From Nymphaea colorata (Eukaryota; Streptophyta; Magnoliopsida; Nymphaeales; Nymphaeaceae), in the NCBI RefSeq assembly GCF_008831285.2, contig NC_045139.1, positions 14,490,354-14,554,353 of the forward strand: 64,000 bases of DNA, read 5' to 3'. A program made the position numbers and the translations under genes. The stretch's first letter is position 1; the number at the start of each line of letters is the position of its first letter. Positions 51,895 through 62,577 of the stretch are shown in pieces. The notes below the pieces were generated by a model that was not told the DNA's origin, ran no database searches, and was given only the letters and a program-made list of their open reading frames with translations.

Positions 51895-52215
51895 ACAAGT
51901 CGGGTTCAACAAGGCTGGGCTGGTCCCAGGTTCAACAAGGTTGGGCTTTGGTAGGCCCAAAGACTTTGCTGGCAGCCTAAGTTCGGCCTGCTTAACTTAA
52001 TTATCTGGTTTGCTCGACCATCAACTTTAAGTATGTCGGTACCCAATTTGATGTCAATCTTTATTTGAAACCTTAACATTTCATTTTCTAATATCTTGCA
52101 TCAAGAGTTTCCAAGGGAGTGCTCGCCGACATGTCAAGAGTTTCTAAACACTGGCAACAAGTCAAGAATTTTTAAAGGAATTGTTTGCTAGCATTATATA
52201 TATATATATATATTC

Positions 52216-52271
<56 letters not shown>

Positions 52272-52420
52272 AAAATAGAAAAAATATGGATTGGTGGGTT
52301 TGAATGTATGTATTAGGCCAAGTTGGACTTCCTATTCCCCACTAGGGTCAGGCCAACCCAATGAGTCAGTTAGAAGGTCAAATAACGAGACCAAGCCTGA
52401 CCCATCATAGGTTGGGTACC
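51895..52420. mobile_element. Repeat element copy A with internal (TA)n(GA)n
   Basis: The ends are rich in GGGCT/AGGCC words (AACAAGGCTGGGCTGG at the left, GCCTGACCCATCATAGG at the right). Inside are AGAGTTTCTAA, TTTTTAAAGGAATTG and then TA repeats. The order matches copy B at 53305-53705. Exact termini were not resolved. Confidence 0.45.
52195..52266. repeat. Compound microsatellite (TA)n(GA)n
   Basis: A TA run, then TTCAAA, then about 50 bases of GA repeat. This is the same order as at 15700-15776. Confidence 0.95.
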
Positions 52421-52547
52421 AGACGACTATGAATCGAAGATGATAATAAACAACTACTCTGTGCAACAAAGTTGAGTAACAAATTCCATCTAGTTTACAT
52501 CGGAAACATTTACTGCGTTCTGGCCAAGTTTATCCACATGTTTGTCC

Positions 52548-52588
52548 CAATATGGATATGGATATGGATATGGACATGGATATGGATC
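52548..52588. repeat. Hexamer repeat (GGATAT)n
   Basis: Six imperfect units of ATATGG/ACATGG occur in tandem. Confidence 0.85.
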
Positions 52589-53304
52589 GATCCCACTTTG
52601 ACTGATCTTGGTCCGGTATTTCAGTTAATCTCTTGCTTGCGGCCCGTGTTTCCGTGTTTAGAATTTGATTAAAGTTTTTTGTGAAATTTCCACTTCTAGA
52701 TCCGGGGATGTTTTCTATGGGGGTGGATGGAGTGTCTCAAAAGGTGGATGCTTCAACTACAAACATAGAAGACTTGCTTGAGTTAAGGCTCAAGGGATTC
52801 GTAGAGCCTTCAAGTCCATCTGAACAGTGAGTGTCTCGGTGTTCCAAGGGCACTCTACCTCGAGTGGGGTGTCCGTTACACCTCAAGCACACGCAGATCC
52901 GCCTGCGAAACCGCAAGTCGTCAACTTTATTAACATCATTTGGTATTAAGAGCAGCATGCAAATGTTTCATGAATCAAACTAAAATGAAAGAATACTTGT
53001 TCAGAGTTTGTGGATGGGAGACAATATTATAAAAAACCTTAAATTTGTTATTGAGGGTATACCAACTAATAACAAACTAAATTAGAGAAAGTTGTATTTA
53101 AACAAAATAAACTATGTGAGCCTGGATAGGCACTTTACACACAAGGCTACACCCACCTCAGCCAGAACCTTATTATACCTTTTTTTTTAGGAAAAAAAGT
53201 ATACATGAGTCCGACTATTTTTAAATATCGTACACCATGAAAATAAATACAATCACAATTTCTTTTTGAAAGAAGACATTTCACTAAGTCAGTGCTGGTG
53301 ACTA

Positions 53305-53705
53305 AGGCTGGGCATCAAAACGGTTCAAGGCTTAACAAAGCCACGCTTGGGCTGACCCAAACTTTGCCCAACCCACTTAGTTATTGGGCCCGACCAAACT
53401 ATTAATCTCATACCTGTTGGGTACTCAGTTCGATGTTTACCTATATATGAAATTCTTAACTTTTTATTTTTCAATTACTCACAAACACAAATCAATGAAC
53501 CAATAGTTTCTAAGAGAGCCAATGGCACACGAAAAGTTTTTAAAGGAGCCTTCGCGGATGCATCATATATATATATATATATATATATATTGAGCTGGGA
53601 GTATTTAACTCCGGCTAAACTAGCCCAATATTGTTTTTTTTATCCGGGCGGTCTGAATTCCACATAGCCAACCCAAGTTCCGTCCATTACGGGTAGGGTT
53701 TGGTG
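53305..53705. mobile_element. Repeat element copy B with internal (TA)n
   Basis: It starts near AAGGCTGGGCATCAAAACGG and contains TGACCCAAACTTTGCCCAAC, TAGTTTCTAAGAG, GTTTTTAAAGGAGCC and a TA run at 53565-53590, then ends near GGGTAGGGTTTGG. The order is shared with copy A at 51895-52420, but the two are diverged. Confidence 0.45.
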
Positions 53706-53797
53706 ATTGAGAGTGAGAGAAAGAGAGAGATTTTTAGAAAGAGAACCTTGGAACAGATTGCCATTAAAATGGCACTATAGCGAAACGTGTTCGTGTC

Positions 53798-53961
53798 TCA
53801 GTCACAAATACTTTAAATAGATTCAATTGACATCATTTTATGAAGGCACTGAAGAACTGACGGAAAAAACCTCAGATAGTCAGTCACAAACACTTTAAAT
53901 AGATTCAATTGAGATTATTTTCTGAAGCCACTGAAGAACTGTCGGAAAAAACCTCAGATAA
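53798..53961. repeat. 82-bp tandem duplication
   Basis: Two units start TCAGTCACAAA at 53798 and 53880, share CTTTAAATAGATTCAATTGA, and end GGAAAAAACCTCAGATA. They differ at several bases. Confidence 0.9.
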
Positions 53962-54206
53962 ATGAAATTGTGTCATTTTTGAATTTTTTATTGGCGAACT
54001 GCTTTGTTTTCTCGGGCAAAGAAAAAACTCAAGATTGCTTCACGAGGGATTTTTTAAGCCCACAGAGACAACTCGCTTTTAACATTTGTCTTGGCAGTAG
54101 AAGGTCTCGTTTGATGGGCCGGAAATTTAGTGTAGCACAACAAATTTATTTCAAATTTTTTCCGTTTCACCGAAAGGCGCCTTCGTTACGCTTTCCCCTC
54201 CTCTCG

Positions 54207-54560
54207 TTGCTGCTGCCTCAGACGCATCCTCTCCTGCTCCCGCCTTCACGCCAGGTACCTCTTCCTTTCTTCTTCTTCTTGTTGATCTTCTTCTTCCTCC
54301 TCCTCCCAACTGATTTTGCCCAAATGAAACCCGCCAGAAATCACTGCTACTGCCTTCTCTCGCGGCTGCTGCTTCAGACGCATCCTGCAGCTCCTGCTCC
54401 CGCCTTCACGCCAGGCACCTCTTCCTTTCTTCTTCTCCTTGTTGATCTTCTTCTTCCTCCTCCTCCCAACTGATTTTGCCCAAATGAAACCCGCCAGAAA
54501 TCACTGCTGCTGCCTTCTCTCGCCGATGCTGCCTCAGACGCATCCGTCGCGCGCATTCAC
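54207..54560. repeat. About 157-bp tandem repeat, 2.3 units
   Basis: TGCTGC(C/T)TCAGACGCATCC recurs at 54211, 54367 and 54527. Between copies are CCCGCCTTCACGCCAGG, a TTC/TCC-rich block and CCCAAATGAAACCCGCCAGA. The open frame over 53970-54473 is translated repeat, rich in Leu, Pro and Phe, and I do not treat it as a gene. It could be the leader of an unidentified transcript. Confidence 0.85.
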
Positions 54561-54760
54561 TGCTCTTGACAGGACTGTTTGCTACCTCCTCCTTTCCCCT
54601 TCCACAAGGTTTACAGGTCTTTTCTCTCTCCGTCTCTTTCTCTCTGCTGCTTTGTGGCATAACGCCTTTTTCTTCTGTGAGTTTTTTCGAGCATTTTTTT
54701 TTTCGTCTGATGAGGAAGAGCTTGCGGATCTCAAGTAAGATGTTTTTATTGTAGTGTCGA

Positions 54761-56276
54761 CCTTGTGACATTTTTTTGTTGGTGGATTTGCAGATTTTCT
54801 TACGGCTGTCTGTTCTTCCTTTGGGCATTATACAGTTTATATAAGAATTGTTTTTTCTTCTGTTTTGAGTTATATATGACGGGGGCAAACTTTTATTTTA
54901 CCCTGGTTGAGTAACTTTTTGTTAGGGTTTAACGGATGCAAAGTCCCTCTCATGTTGATGGATGAAATGTAATTTCTTCCATTATTATTGTGTAAATATA
55001 TGGTATTCTTTTACTTATTTCTCATATTTTGAATTCTCTGTGCAAGAATATGTGACTTGAAATGTTAAATAAGTTGAAAAAGGAAGATGGAGTGCGAGCA
55101 TGTCTGTAGTTCATTCATTGCAGTTTGTAAATTTTTTGTGGCTACTAACATAAGCAATGCATACTGTATTTATCTTGCAAGCAATATGTATCATGTACTG
55201 TATTTCTTCTTTCGTTTTACTGTTGTGCAAACCTACTGGTTCACTTAGGTGGCAGAGATAAGCCAGCCTATCCTTCATTTGTTCCTTGTGTGGTTTGAAG
55301 CATAATGAAACAAGGTTAAGCAACAGTCAAAGTATGAGCATAATTTCTTTCTCTCAATAATGTTGTTAGTTAACAACCAAAATTTTTCCATCACTCCCCA
55401 GCTGCTGCCATCAAACACCAGAGATAATGGGATTAATATTTTAACACAGTCACACAAAGGCTGGATTTGGAAAGGGGACTCAAGTCCTTCATCCACCTAA
55501 TTCCAGCAGTACAATCCTTGATGATTTTAAGCTGGTGCCGTCAAACACTACCTAAGAGCTAGGCAGCTAGCAAAGGAAGCGTGGACATTGTCAAGCTTCA
55601 CAAGTGTGGGGGTGTAACCATAGGATAGGAGAATATATTCAACTCTGCTGCCAGATGGCAAGAAAACATAGGATAAGAGTGGATCTTCAACTCTGGATTA
55701 ATTTTCAATATGCCTCCTTTATTTTATTTGACAACCTTTTTGATCAATGTTTTTATTCACTTTACAGTTCATTTGCTTTTCTAATGCTGCTCATTTTTAT
55801 CTAGACACAGCAGTTGCAGGCTATGATTAAGGTACTTTTATTGCAGTATATGTTACTCTCCTTGGGATGAGAAGAATAATGTCACACGTTTCACACAAAT
55901 CGCATCTGGTGCATGAAGCGTGTGCTTCATGTCCCTTCGAGTCGCTTCATAGGCTCAACGCTTTGCTTCGCCTCATCACATCTAACAACATTGGTTACAC
56001 ATGTGCAAACCAAAATTTTGATTTATATTCATAATGCAAGATAAGCAAGTTATATACATAATCACAAAATTATACAGAAAACATCAAATAAAGATCGGTT
56101 ATCCTCAAGTAAATTGTGTTAGTAAAACCTTCTAAGCAGCAGTATATCATATCCTAACAATACCTTCTAACAGCAAAAAATCTCATGTTGTATTGTAACA
56201 TGGTTCCATTGCATAATCGATATAAAATAAGCAAAATCCTCCATTTGCACAACACTATATTTGGAAATGAACAATG
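54761..56276. other. Intergenic, repeat debris
   Basis: No supported gene. CATCAAACACCAGAGAT (55409) and CGTCAAACACTACCTAAG (55538) look like MITE termini. TTCGCCTCATCACATCTAAC near 55966 resembles the end of the element at 56277-58194. Confidence 0.45.
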
Positions 56277-58194
56277 AAACAATGTTGTAAAAGGCGAGGG
56301 GAGGTGAGGTGTGGCGTTAATTGAAGCGTAAGCTTCACGAGACACGAACAACTTTGTGAATTATATAATATTTATAAAAATAACAATAAAATTGGAAAAA
56401 AATGACTACAATACTAAGCATATTGATAAAGAACAATGCACAACATATGCAAACCACACTAATTTGTAAATCCAAACAAATACAATGTCATAACATACAT
56501 GGTACAAAGAGTGGTTGCATAATTGGTGCATAGCACAGTTAAATGTTATAGAATTATCATTGACAAACAAATAACCAAAACTAGGAAAACCAAGATTCAG
56601 ATGATAATATCATCCAAGAAAATAAGTAAATTAACAAGTATTGGTGAACAATGATATAAGCATATTGAAATATGTAATATATACAAAAATTACAAATAAC
56701 CAAAACTAGGAAAACCAAGATTTAAATGATAATGTCAATTAATAGAATAAGTAAATAACAAGCATTCGTGAACAATAATATAAGCATATTGAAATATGTA
56801 TATGTACAAAAATGACAAAAAGTAACTAATTTCTTGCTATATTGAATACCATTTTCTTTTGTCATAATTATGCATCCTTTAGTCTACACTTTGCTCTTTG
56901 TCCTGGTCTCAAAAAGTAACACAAGCAGCATGAAGACACATTTCATAAAAACCAGCACATGTGAACTTGATAAGCATAAGTTGATCAGTTCATGTTTTGT
57001 ATAGACAAATGCACTCATCATTAGTAAAGCTTGTGAATCATGAGATTGTGACATGCAAACATATGTATAAAAAGTCAAAAATCCACAACTACCGTAAAGC
57101 AATATATATATATATATATATATATGAACTAAGGCACGTAAAAAATTTAGAGAGCATGAGAGTAAAGTAAAGAATCTATTATTGAGCCAAGTCAAAAAGG
57201 AAGGACACGAATGCCAAGACTTATAATAAACTAAGGTTTGGCAGAAATACCAGAAGACTCAAAAAAGAAAAAAAGGGGGTTGATCCACTGTTTGCAACAC
57301 TTGGCAACAATGAGAGGACTACCACACGTCCAGACTCCAAATGATGACAAATTGAGAACAAGAATAATTAAAAGCATCTGAAGAAGTGTAGCATGAGCTC
57401 TTAACGTGAGTGCAAGAACGACACGCACGCCTGAGGAAGAAATGGGTAGTTCTAACTTCTAAACTTTGTACGTCCTAGCACCGGCTATCGCCACATAGAG
57501 AGCAAGAGAGGGGCAGCCAGTCATGGCGAGAGAGCGCGAGAGGGTGGCCATGGCCAGCGCCTGCCATGGACAAAGAGAGATGACCACCTATGTCTGGTGC
57601 TAGCCATGGCGAGAGAGAGAGAGAAAGACCTGCCGCTGTGATGGAAGATTCCGTCGTTGGGCAATGGCTCTGCATTTTTTATTGAGTAGGGAAATTAACT
57701 AAGGACGCCACCTAGGCCTTCGCCAAGACCTAGCCACGTCGGGCTCAACTGCATGGTCGACCCCCTTAAATTGACTTTTTGACCAAACCCTATCTCTAAC
57801 TGATTAGTTTCTAATTAATTATCCTAGGTGACATTAATTAATTTAAAATATTTCTGTAGCTGGAGCACTTGAGGAGGACCTTATCTAATTTGATTTAGTT
57901 TCTTAAATATTTTAATTAAGTTATTTAAGGTATCCTTTTCTGTTTTTTCCATTTTAGTAACTGCCTAAATGAGGGATCTCCACAATCTTAGGAAACATGG
58001 AGTGCATCCTCAGCTGGCCAAGTTTATAGGAGAAACTCCAGAATAATCAGGTGATATTAGTCATTAAATAAATTCCTAACTAAAGACATATATGAAATAA
58101 ATCTTGTTATTATATTCCACTATTTTTTGATTTGAAGCTTATGATGTGCCTCATGACAGGCTCACTTTGCCTCATCGCCTTTGGCAACATTGTT
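56277..58194. mobile_element. TIR-bounded 1.9-kb non-coding element (candidate)
   Basis: The left end, AAACAATGTTGTAAAAGGCG, and the right end, CGCCTTTGGCAACATTGTTT, are inverted repeats with two mismatches. Adjacent sequence at both ends carries GAGG/GCCTC words. The interior is AT-rich, with a TA run (57101-57125), and has no transposase I can recognise. No target duplication was resolved. It may be one element or two nested ones. Confidence 0.45.
57101..57125. repeat. (TA)n microsatellite
   Basis: An uninterrupted TA dinucleotide run inside the TIR-bounded block. Confidence 0.95.
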
Positions 58195-59551
58195 TGTGGC
58201 TTTCCTCATGTGAGATCTTCGGCGAGTTCCACAGGGCCGCAACCTACATGTAGTGTAGCCTAGCCGCTTTCTTTATAGAGCACTCTGCCTCTCGCCGTAT
58301 GAACCGCGGGGTTTTCGGAATGCATGTCAGGTGATGACAAAACATTTTTTTTGGCGATCGAAGGGGCTTCTGGGAGCTTTGGTCTTCCAGAAGGAGTGGG
58401 AGAATACACATGGTTCCGAGTTTAGATTGCGGCTGATGTTGGGCCACAATTGTGTTTTACCTTTAGTCAACTCATTGATGTTTGATCAGCTCCAGCTGAA
58501 CCTGTTTTTGTCATCAAATGTAATTTGGTCATTTCTCCTGTAATAAGATCCACTCAAGTATGAAATCACTGTATTGTAAATTTGTAATTCTTTCAACTCA
58601 CATACATACTTGAATGAATGATGTTGTTGGTCATGGCGCTTGCCGGCATTCATATAATATGGGGCAAAATGGATGAGGGCGTAGGTGAGCCCCATCCCCC
58701 CTTATAAGAAAATAAGATTCGAGCCATTGGTAAGAATCCTCACACTTTAACACATTGACGTGTAAGTGACTACAAATTTATATTTACAATTGTCTATAAA
58801 ACACGTTATACAAGATAATGGTTACAACAATTTAACAATAATAATGATAAGGATACACTCTTTTATATACAATTAATAACTTAAATATGAAAAATAAGAA
58901 TATTCATGTAACTTGTGTGCTGACCTTTCAATTGCACAAAGCACGCACTCACAAAGCGTAGGGCTTCTGAAGATCACTCTGATAGACTATCAGACAAGAA
59001 GGGAACTCATATTGATGGACAATTGGAATGGAATGATCTTCACAATTTTGTTGATGGATAATGGCATACAATGACAATTTTTGTATGGATAATGGCATAC
59101 AATGACAATTTTGTATGGATAATGGCATACAATTTGTTGTATAGTCGCTAATGCTTATTCAATAATTATCCTTAATGCACCTCTCTCTTTTTCTCTCTCC
59201 TTCTGTTTTATGTTCTTTATGTTTTTTTGCTCTTGTGAGAATCACATGATGCAAATTGCTTAGTTCCTTAAATTAGTGAGACTTCAATTGCACGTTTGTA
59301 CGTCGTTTGGCAATGGTAGCAGAATGTTACTTCTCAAGTATTGGAGCAGATGATGGATGGAACTATCACATACTTTTGCCATTGACAAACTACCTGTAAA
59401 GCTTTTATATGATTTGCTACGATGAAAATCCATATTCATGAAGTTAAAGTTTCAAACTCGCACTTAAACGTTTGGTGCAATCGTTTTGGCAGTTGTTTTG
59501 CGTATGAACTCCTAACATTGCATGGGACTCCGCTCCACCGGCACTTAGTTC
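58195..59551. other. Intergenic, upstream of the PPR gene
   Basis: No other gene was seen. It has a three-copy 30-bp tandem at 59053-59134 and AT-rich sequence, and probably includes the PPR promoter. Confidence 0.5.
59053..59134. repeat. 30-31-bp tandem repeat, about 2.7 units
   Basis: ATGGATAATGGCATACAAT recurs at about 59054, 59085 and 59115, with TGACAATTTT(T)GT linking the units. Confidence 0.9.
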
Positions 59552-60949
59552 ATGAGCATGGTCTGCCACCTCTTGCTTCAGGAAACGCCCCGAAATATTA
59601 GATCGTTCCTCCAACTTTCCCAGTTTTGCAGGATTTGTGACCAGTTAAGCCAATTCCACTGCGTTTTGATCACAACAGGTCTTCTATACAGGAGCAAGGA
59701 TCCCTTCTTATGGAACACCTTAATCCACGCCTACACCCTTCAACAATGCTCTAAAAATCCATTCATCCTCTTCACCCAAATGCTCAAAAACCAGATCCAT
59801 CCTGATAAATTCACCTTCCCCTCACTGATCAAGGCCTCTTCCACCTCAAAGCCAATAGGCCGGACCATCCATGGTCTCATTATCAAGCATGGGTTACCTT
59901 CTGATGACTTCATACACAGCTGCCTCATACAGTTCTATGGTATTTTTGCGGAAACAGACGACGCCCGCCAGGTTTTTGTTCAAATATCCGAACCAGATAA
60001 AGTGTCTCACAATGCAATGCTCGACGCATACTGCAAAAATGGGAAGATGGCTTCTGCACGCCAACTGTTTGTTGAAATGCCTTGGCGAGATGTCGTCTCT
60101 TGGACCACTATGGTCAACGGTTGCGCCAAGAATGGGCACTGCAGAGAAGCATTTGATTTCTTTAAATCTATGGTGGATATGGGTTTATCGCCTCATGAAG
60201 CCACTCTGGTTAGTGTTATTTCTGCCTGTGGTAGTCTAGGGGCTGCTAATGAAGGGAAGTCTGTCCATGGTTATGTGATTAGAAGAAGCATTATGATTAC
60301 TCCATTTCTCGGTACTTCACTAATCGACATGTACGGAAAATGTGGTTTCCTAAACTCTGCCATTATAGTATTTGGGAGTATGCAACTGAAGCAGTTGTGC
60401 ACTTGGAATGCCATGATCACGACGTTTGCAGCACATGACTGTGGCAATGAAGCCATGTCCACATACAATGATATGCTGAAGGCTGGTCTGGAACCAAATG
60501 GGATCACCTTTGTTGGAGTACTCACAGCATGTGCACGAGCTGGTTGTGTTGAATTAGGCATCAAATATTTTGATTCTATGCATAAAGAATTCAACATTTC
60601 ACCGTGGACTGAGCATTATAGCTGCATGGTTAATCTTCTCGGTGCAGCAGGTCTCTTACAGGAGGCTAGCGAGTTTATAAGGAGGATGCCAGTGGATGTT
60701 GAGGGATCAGTCTGGGGTGCCTTGTTGGGGGCTTGCAGGCTGCATGGGGAGTTAGGTTTAGCTGAGTCCGCAGGCCAGAGGCTTCTTGGTTTAGAGCCAG
60801 AGAGGTCTGGAGCTTATGTTGTATTCTCAAATATCTATTCTGGTTGTGGTAGGTGGCAGGAAGCGGTAGAACTGAGAGAAGTTATGGCTGATAAAGGAGT
60901 CAAGAAATTGGCAGGGTGTAGTTGGGTGAGCACCACCCCCACTTCGTGA
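59552..60949 (+). CDS. Pentatricopeptide repeat (PPR) protein, PLS class with E-like end
   Basis: A single uninterrupted exon encodes 465 residues, as usual for plant PPR genes. Successive PPR motifs are visible, for example LWNTLIHAYTL, PDKFTFPSLIKASS, VSHNAMLDAYCKNGKMASAR, VVSWTTMVNGCAKNGHCREA, TLVSVISACGSLGAANEGKS, CTWNAMITTFAAHDCGNEAM and GITFVGVLTACARAGCVELG. The end resembles the E motif (SVWGALLGACRLHGELGLAE, then NIYSGCGRWQEAVELR, ending GCSWVSTTPTS). No DYW deaminase domain follows. Known role: PLS-type PPR proteins bind single-stranded RNA in mitochondria or plastids, and many specify C-to-U editing sites. The length and layout resemble the Arabidopsis At1g10330 type, which is my recollection of the family and untested. 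The start at 59552 has a second ATG two codons later. Targeting was not computed. The abrupt end after GCSWVS may be natural or a small 3' loss. Confidence 0.88.
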   Translation: MSMVCHLLLQETPRNIRSFLQLSQFCRICDQLSQFHCVLITTGLLYRSKDPFLWNTLIHAYTLQQCSKNPFILFTQMLKNQIHPDKFTFPSLIKASSTSKPIGRTIHGLIIKHGLPSDDFIHSCLIQFYGIFAETDDARQVFVQISEPDKVSHNAMLDAYCKNGKMASARQLFVEMPWRDVVSWTTMVNGCAKNGHCREAFDFFKSMVDMGLSPHEATLVSVISACGSLGAANEGKSVHGYVIRRSIMITPFLGTSLIDMYGKCGFLNSAIIVFGSMQLKQLCTWNAMITTFAAHDCGNEAMSTYNDMLKAGLEPNGITFVGVLTACARAGCVELGIKYFDSMHKEFNISPWTEHYSCMVNLLGAAGLLQEASEFIRRMPVDVEGSVWGALLGACRLHGELGLAESAGQRLLGLEPERSGAYVVFSNIYSGCGRWQEAVELREVMADKGVKKLAGCSWVSTTPTS

Positions 60950-62577
60950 TTTACCTTATGGAAGGACATGAAAGAATTTATTGAAAGGTCATAGCCATGA
61001 AAGACCAAGGTTTTGGTGGACTGGAAGGGCTTCATGAACTGGACTAAGGCTCGAAAACTAGACCCACTGCATGCTTGACTGCAGCAGCTTGAGCTCAACT
61101 CAGTTTTCACTTGCAAGGTAGTCGCTGTTCGAGTTCGACTCATTTTCAGCGCATTGAACCCAATGAGGTTTAATTATCAAGGTTTGGTCTTCGGTACAGT
61201 AAATGTTCATATGAACTTATTTTATTCACAAAGATTGAGGTTATAAAGCTGACGATTCTTCATCCTACATTCATTAATGCCAAATAATCTTCTGGCCTGC
61301 GGACTCAGCACATTCCACATCCAAACCATTTGCGCCTCTACGAAGAAGCAAAGTTGTAGGAATTAGGATGTGCGAAGGAGGATTCCACCACCACACAATA
61401 GTCTCAACAGAATGTGCTTCCATGTATGCTCAGCACGATAGTTTGCCTTATTGGTCTGCCATCAAGTTTTGAATTATTTGATCTTGGTGCCAAAAAGACT
61501 GAAGAACTGGTAAGCTGTAGTTGGACCTCTCTTTAAATTTTACAAGATAGCTTTACAGAAGCTGGATGATGTAGTTCTACAAGGGCTTCTGGTGATCTCT
61601 TGAACATTGTTTTGTTCCTGTGGTTTTCAGGCATCTGTTCTTTGCTGTTTCCATTGGATTATGGATGGGTTTAATTATTGGGTACATAACAGAGTACTTC
61701 ACAAGCAATGCTTACAGGTAAAAGCCGCTAAACCCCTTTTTGCTTGCCTATTTAGGTCGGTATATGCTCATCTTGGGAACAGCTGAGATGTCAAGATCAC
61801 TCAGTTCTGGATTATCAAACACCGCCCAGTGGAGTCTTCTAATTCTCATTTGGGCATGTATGGAGAACGTGTCATCTGGCACATTTTGGTTATGAAGGAG
61901 AGTGACATACTGGCTACATTTATCAGTTATTCAGGTTTCTGATCCACCACTAAAATTCCATATTTACTCAACAGTTGTCTGTTTGCATATGGAGAATATG
62001 CATGGCATGGTTGGAAATTTGGAATACAAGGACTCATACCTCAGTCAGTATGCGAAGCAAGTTACAAGGAATGTAGGTTATTGTGCTCGAAAGAAGTCTA
62101 TAGCCTATTGGCCTAATCATACAAGGCTAAAGCCACGCTTCCCAATTCTACCGCTTCTTCTCTGGTTTTTGGCAGACGAGAAGAGGTGTCCTTGCTTGAT
62201 TTCGGCTGTGTCTAAGATCGTACTGCCTAGAGGAGGAAGAACCAAGGAGACCGTCGGTTCTTACCTTGGTCTCTCGCAGCCGGACATCGACGCCGCCAAG
62301 AGGAATCCACCAGAACCACGGGCGAGTTTTCCTCACGCAGAGTTTCCGGATACTTCAGCCGGCCTCTAATTCTCCTTGTGATTGAGGAGAATTGCACCGC
62401 GAAGAAGTTTTTCTTTGCTGTTTGGGGTAATCACGTAGGATGAAGTCGACGAAGGTGTTGCCGGCAGCAACTTCACGCAATCTTCAATCATGGTCCATTC
62501 GGCCGTGGAGAAGGGGAGAGTTTAGACGAAGAAGAGAGGGAAGAGATGGAGGAGCCCACTGGTTTCTGCTGAAGGTG
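60950..62577. other. Intergenic between PPR gene and RPC9 copy
   Basis: It holds the presumed PPR 3' UTR. An open frame (61902-62369, 155 residues) has no domain I recognise. A more GC-rich patch (62150-62540) abuts the duplicated RPC9 segment and may be transposon-derived. Confidence 0.4.

Noticed and set aside
53970..54473. 167-codon frame through the 157-bp repeats
   Set aside because: Its length comes from a repeated CT-rich unit without stops. The peptide is Leu/Pro/Phe low-complexity.
61902..62369. 155-codon plus-strand frame beside the RPC9 copy
   Set aside because: No recognisable domain, no splice or promoter context, and a sharp composition change halfway. It was left as unassigned intergenic sequence.
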